From assembly GCA_032871835.1 (NCBI GenBank), contig CM065303.1:54598597-54662596 (forward strand): a stretch of 64,000 nucleotides of DNA. Direction: 5' to 3'. Under the pieces are notes generated by a model. The model did not search any database, had not been told where the DNA came from, and saw only the letters and a program-made list of their open reading frames with translations. A program made the position numbers and the translations under genes. This DNA comes from Dipteronia dyeriana (taxonomy: Eukaryota; Streptophyta; Magnoliopsida; Sapindales; Sapindaceae). Of this stretch, positions 60,320 through 64,000 are shown one piece after another (position 1 is the stretch's first letter; each line of letters starts with the position of its first letter).

Positions 60320-61189
60320 ATGGTGGCCGAATTTGCTGAACTTGTTCAGACGCATCAATGTCAAGCTGATCGGATAAGGGGTCTGGAGGCTCAGCTGAAG
60401 GAGAATGAGGAAGGTCGTGCTCGAGCTGAGCAGGCTTATCAGCAGTAGGTCTGCTCTGTACAGATATTTGCTGACCACTGCCTGGCGAAGCAGATTGAAG
60501 CCGAGCACAAGGCATCTCTGGCAAATGAGAAGGTTACATCACTTCAAAATCTTCTATCTTCTACTGAAGAATCCATGCTTAAGGCCGAGCAAGAGGCGGA
60601 GCAGGCGAAGTCGGCGTATGACCACAAAATTGAAGATTTGGAGTGCTAAGTGCTGACAGTTGAATCCATTTCCTGAGAGGCCAGGTTGGAACTGGAAGTC
60701 CAAGGGGTGGATCGTTTTAAAAGATCCCCTGCATATGATGCCCTACTTCTTTGGGAATTTCAACGTGGGCTAGTTTCGGCCGGCGAGTTCTTCAAATTCA
60801 AGAATAGAGCGACCGAGAAAGCCCGTGCTAATTGGGAGTTGTCAATCAAACACCATGTGGACTGGTCCTTGGAATATCTTCAGATTCAGATGAAGGAATG
60901 GAGAGTCTAGTGTCGTAGTCAAGGCAAAGAGCCACATCCTATGCATTTAGAGATTCCGTATGAGCATTCTCTCTCGACCTTTTACGCAAGTCAAGAGTCG
61001 GTTGAGGGTGTAGTCCCGGATGTTGGGCCAGTCCCGGATGTTGGGCCAGTCCCGGGTGAAGATTACAGCCAGTGGAGGGATGATACTGTCGATGATATTA
61101 CTTGGGCATCTAATGAGAGTCTGCTTTGTAAGTACGAGATGGTGCCATATCCGAGTATTGGCAAAGGCTCAAAATCCTCGCAACCTTGA

Positions 61190-61336
61190 TTTTGTAAATT
61201 TGCAGAAAATTCTGATTCTTTATTTTTTATTTGTAAAGAACCATTCTTTGAACTGTAACCATTCTTTTAGGAGCAATAAAATTCAATTTTACTGAGTTGA
61301 ATGGTTTTGGTCTATTTTTGGCTGATTATTGTTGAG
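61190..61336 (+). other. 3' untranslated-like sequence after the antisense ORF
   Basis: AT-rich; an AATAAA at 61275-61280 could serve as poly(A) signal for the plus-strand ORF ending at 61189. Position only. Confidence 0.35.
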
Positions 61337-62170
61337 TGTTGTATTAAACTGGCTGATGGTCGGGTAACATAACCGAGTATTTTATTAAACCGGTTGTTAC
61401 CCGAATAACTTCAATTGCCAAGTATCTTGTTAAACTGGTTTCTTCGATGTTCAGGTAATTTAACCGAGTATCTTATTAAACCGGTTGTTACCCGAATAAC
61501 TTTAATTGCCAAGTATCTTATTAAACTGGCTTCTTCGTTGTTCGGGTAACTTAACCGAGTATCTTATTAAACCGGTTGTTACCCGAATAACTTCAATTGT
61601 CAAGTATCTTATTAAACTGGTTTCTTCGTTGTTCAGGTAACTTAACCGAGTATCTTATTAAACCGGTTGTTACCCGAATGACTTCAATTGCCAAGTATCT
61701 TATTAAACTGGCTTCTTCGTTGTTCGGGTAACTTAACCAAGTATCTTATTAAACCGGTTGTTACCCGAATAACTTCAATTGCCAAGTATCTTATTAAACT
61801 GGCTTCTTCGATGTTCGGGTAATTTAACCGAGTATCTTATTAAACCGGTTGTTACCCGAATAACTTCAATTGCCAAGTATCTTATTAAACTGGCTTCTTC
61901 GATGTTCGGGTAATTTAACCGAGTATCTTATTAAACCGGTTGTTACCCGAATAACTTCAATTGCCAAGTATCTTATTAAACTGGCTTCTTCGTTGTTTGG
62001 GTAACTTAACCGAGTATCTTATTAAACCGGTTGTTACCCGAATGACTTCAATTGCCAAGTATCTTATTAAACTGGCTTCTTCGTTGTTCGGATAACTTAA
62101 CCGAGTATCTTATTAAACCGGTTGTTACCCGAATGACTTCAATTGCCAAGTATCTTATTAAACTGACTTC
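61337..62170. repeat. 91-bp tandem repeat, about nine copies
   Basis: Each unit is two related halves of about 45 bp: 'ccgagtatcttattaaacc' with 'ggttgttacccgaataac', and 'ccaagtatcttattaaact' with 'ggcttcttcgttgttcggg'. Unit starts (CCGAG or variant) recur every 91 bp: 61373, 61464, 61555, 61646, 61737, 61828, 61919, 62010, 62101. Copies are 95% or more alike by eye, more so toward the middle. It lies between the 3' ends of two convergent reading frames. Confidence 0.95.
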
Positions 62171-62725
62171 TTTATTATTAACCGAGTCATCTTGAAACAG
62201 AAGTTTTTCACTTGTGTTTCATACCCGGTTGCTACCCGAATGTTACATCAAGACTCACCATGATCATACGTTCGAGTCCTTATGCAATACCAAGGACGTC
62301 TCCCTAGTTTTTATGCGCCAGGGTTTACCGAATCGTTGAGCTTTTTTTTTTAAAAAAAAAAGGTGCTTCAACACAGCTATGCATTTCACCGGAATTTTTC
62401 CCTATAGCGTCCCGAGCATTTTTCCAAAGTCTAGTGCATCGGGTTTGCCTTTTTGCGAAGGTCATTTTGACCCTGCTCGGCTGGCATGCTCCTACGAGCT
62501 TCTCCGCCCATTTGGGATTTTATGGTCCCGAGAATTCTATTTGCATGTTCTTATTATCATGCTCTGCTTCCATATAATCTTATTATCATATCCCTTTTTT
62601 GGAAATCCCGAACTAGATGCTATCCTTTCGGAAATTCCGAGTAATTTTATTTATTATTGTAAAAAATCGACAGATTTAAATTACAATTTTATATTTATCC
62701 TACCAATAAAAGAATAGAATATTCA

Positions 62726-62774
<49 letters not shown>
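62171..62774. repeat. Spacer with (TA)n microsatellite (62732-62774)
   Basis: Contains a further diverged piece of the tandem repeat ('cccggttgctacccgaatg', 62224-62242), then T- and A-runs (62343-62360), then a TA repeat right next to the pol stop codon. The 112-aa frame 62379-62717 ends in low-complexity sequence and shows no recognisable domain; I do not call it a gene. Confidence 0.6.
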
Positions 62775-62778
<4 letters not shown>

Positions 62779-64000
62779 GGATAGAAAATCTTCAGATGTT
62801 GGGCATTGCATGGTCGGGGTAACACCCCTCCATTGGGTCGAGCAATTCAATAGGCTCCATGGTCAGCTATCCCCTCGATCTTGTATGGACCTTCCCATTT
62901 GTCAGCCAGGGATCCTGCGGCTCTGTTTTTTGTGTTCAACGACACCTTCCTAAGCACCAGGTTTCTTAGCTGAAATTTTCTGATCCGAACACGAGAGTTG
63001 TAGTGGCGAGCCACTCTTTGTTGATATGCTGTATTTCTTATTGGGGACTTTTCCCTTTTTTCTTCTAGCTCATCCAAACTTTGTAGTAGCATATCAACAT
63101 TCTGTTCTTCATCGTATAACCTGACCCGTGGGGACACATACGATGTTTCTATGGGGATGACAGCTTCTGTTCCGAATGCTAGGATGAACGGAGTTTCTCC
63201 TGTTGAAGTCCTTGTTGTCGTCCGATATGCCTATAATACTTCAGGAAGCTTTTCAACCCAGCTTCCTTTTTTGTCATCTAACTTTGCTTTAATGGTGTGC
63301 TTGATAATTTTATTTACTGCTTCTACTTGCCCGTTTGTTTGTGGGTGAGCTGGTATCGCATAGTAGTTAGCAATATGATACTTCTCGCACAACTGTCTGA
63401 ACTTTTGGTTATCAAACTGAGTGCCATTATCGGTGATTATAGTGTCCGGAACTCCAAACCTATAAAGTATGTTTTTCTTTACAAAATTTGTGGTGTTGGC
63501 TTCCGTGATATGCACCAGCGCTTCAGCTTTTGCCCATTTTGTGAAATAATCGACAACTACTATGGCGTGCTTTGCTCCACCTTCTGTCCCAGCTGGCATT
63601 GGACCGATCAGGTCTAGGCCCCACATGGCAAATAGCCATGGGGCAGTGAGGTTTCTGAGCTTTTCTGGGTGTCGGATATCGTTAGCAATCCTTTGACAGG
63701 TATTGCAACTTTTCGACCACTGTTGTGCATCTGAGAAAAGCGTAGGCCAGTAATAGCCTTGTCTGAGTACCTTATGCGCCAGGCTTCTACCTCCAGTGTG
63801 GTTTCCGCAAACCCCTCTGTGGATCTCTTGAAGTATTCGATGTGTATCTTCCTCCGGTACACATCTCTTGAGAGCTCGGGAGAACCCCTTTCTGTATAAT
63901 TCTCCTCCGATCATGGTATATCTAGCCAATCGATACCTGATGCGCTTTGCTAATACCGGATCTTCCGGGAGCACACCTTCTTCCAGTAACCTTCTCAGCT
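62775..64000 (-). pseudogene. Ty3/gypsy (Tat-lineage) pol 3' end: integrase, partial, two nonsense codons
   Basis: The open part starts beyond the window edge (LRRLLEEGVLPEDP). In order: RNase H-to-integrase linker (YTMIGGELYRKGFSRAL), the H2C2 zinc-binding domain (HRGVCGNHTGGRSL ... CNTCQR), and the DDE core with WGLDLIGPMP (first Asp), IITDNGTQF (second Asp) and HPQTNGQVEAVNK (Glu). The C-terminal part has GETPFILAFGTEAVIPIE, ARHYNSRVR and LADKWEGPYKIEG, ending at a TAA (62777-62775). All three catalytic acidic residues are visible. TAG at 63233-63231 and TGA at 62849-62847 interrupt the frame; both are single G-to-A-type changes from Trp in the family consensus. The style is that of the Tat lineage. 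Confidence 0.92.

Larger units (their letters stand above)
58150..61189 (+). pseudogene. Antisense extra ORF: Transposase_28-like (putative gypsy-type transposon) protein with two introns
   Basis: Reading in order: a Ser/Asp-rich N-terminal part (SSSPSSSDSDSDISDHR, 58335-58385), a frame change at a 7-bp repeat (58454-58481), then the conserved domain 58509-59316 (YRSRFDLPDSVTLVL, VAIYGSMLCCGVTLPLQPFI, FLAEAGIAPAQLALNSYKAL, GFIWGFPTSNKFWKNSWFFN), matching the 'putative gypsy type transposon' domain (pfam04195). One in-frame stop lies at 58971-58973. Introns fit GT-AG at 59317-59385 and 60225-60319. The later part is acidic, then coiled-coil-rich (60320-60900), ending with SIKHHVDWSLEYLQIQMKEW and an acidic, PVPDVGPVPDVGPV-repeat tail. 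Further stops occur (e.g. 59467, 60447, 60646). The role of such ORFs in Tat elements is unknown. The start codon is not resolved. Confidence 0.75.
56791..64000 (-). mobile_element. Tat-lineage Ty3/gypsy element, minus strand, right end outside the window
   Basis: Visible parts, in the element's own 5' to 3' order: the end of pol (64000-62775), a 91-bp satellite block (62170-61337), an extra ORF on the opposite strand (plus, about 58150-61189), the polypurine tract (57678-57661) and the 3' LTR (57660-56791). Tat elements related to Grande, RIRE2 and Retand are known to carry an antisense ORF between pol and the 3' LTR, which fits. gag, protease, RT, RNase H and the 5' LTR would lie right of the window. 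Stops in pol and in the antisense ORF indicate this copy is inactive. Confidence 0.75.

Noticed and set aside
61337..62170. Regular repeats reminiscent of a CRISPR array
   Set aside because: Units are contiguous 91-bp tandem copies without unique spacers, in plant nuclear DNA inside a retrotransposon.
62379..62717. 112-aa ORF on the plus strand
   Set aside because: No recognisable domain, not matched to the antisense ORF, and it ends in AT-rich low-complexity sequence.
63151..63617. Plus-strand ORFs over the gypsy integrase
   Set aside because: They are opposite-strand shadows of the integrase coding sequence.

Overview
This is nuclear DNA of a flowering plant, probably a eudicot. It is AT-rich, has GT-AG introns and a plant receptor-kinase-family gene, and is dominated by plant LTR retrotransposons (Copia and Ty3/gypsy Tat type), hAT and PIF/Harbinger-like elements and a FAR1/MULE relic. 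The species cannot be named from the sequence. Only one gene looks intact: a six-exon receptor-like cytoplasmic kinase on the minus strand (50125-53846, 401 aa). Everything else recognisable is a transposon or transposon-derived.

Left third (1-28972): a decayed plus-strand Copia element is split into three coding pieces (about 1350-1960, 11725-12602, 25785-27178) followed by its 3' LTR (27179-28972). Two members of a single gag-only (non-autonomous) LTR family cut it in opposite orientations. One is a minus-strand copy at 1961-11724 with 2.6-kb LTRs. The other is a plus-strand complex at 12603-25784 with the order LTR-internal-LTR-shortened internal-LTR, bounded by a perfect CCTTC target-site duplication (TSD). 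A piece of another LTR lies at 1-1325.

Middle (28973-38396): the 3' end of a plus-strand Tat/Athila-like gypsy element. Its LTR was invaded by a minus-strand relative, and each of the two was later hit by a Copia LTR related to the one at 27179. Both hits are now solo LTRs with perfect 5-bp TSDs (CTGCT and TTTGG).

38397-49718: a degenerate plus-strand reading frame resembling small GRF-type zinc-finger proteins is split by a PIF/Harbinger-like element. That element holds a second inverted-repeat element, a minisatellite and a third solo LTR (TSD TTTAA). It converges on a minus-strand FAR1/FRS (MULE transposase-derived) pseudogene. A 999-bp hAT element with perfect 8-bp TSDs follows.

Right part (49719-64000): the kinase gene, two hAT-type MITEs, then the 3' portion of a minus-strand Tat-lineage gypsy element running off the right edge. 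In order it has a 3' LTR and polypurine tract, an antisense (plus-strand) intron-containing extra ORF with a Transposase_28-like protein, nine copies of a 91-bp tandem repeat, and the 3' end of pol with the integrase. The antisense gene lying downstream of pol and convergent with it, separated by a satellite array, is the most unusual arrangement in the window.
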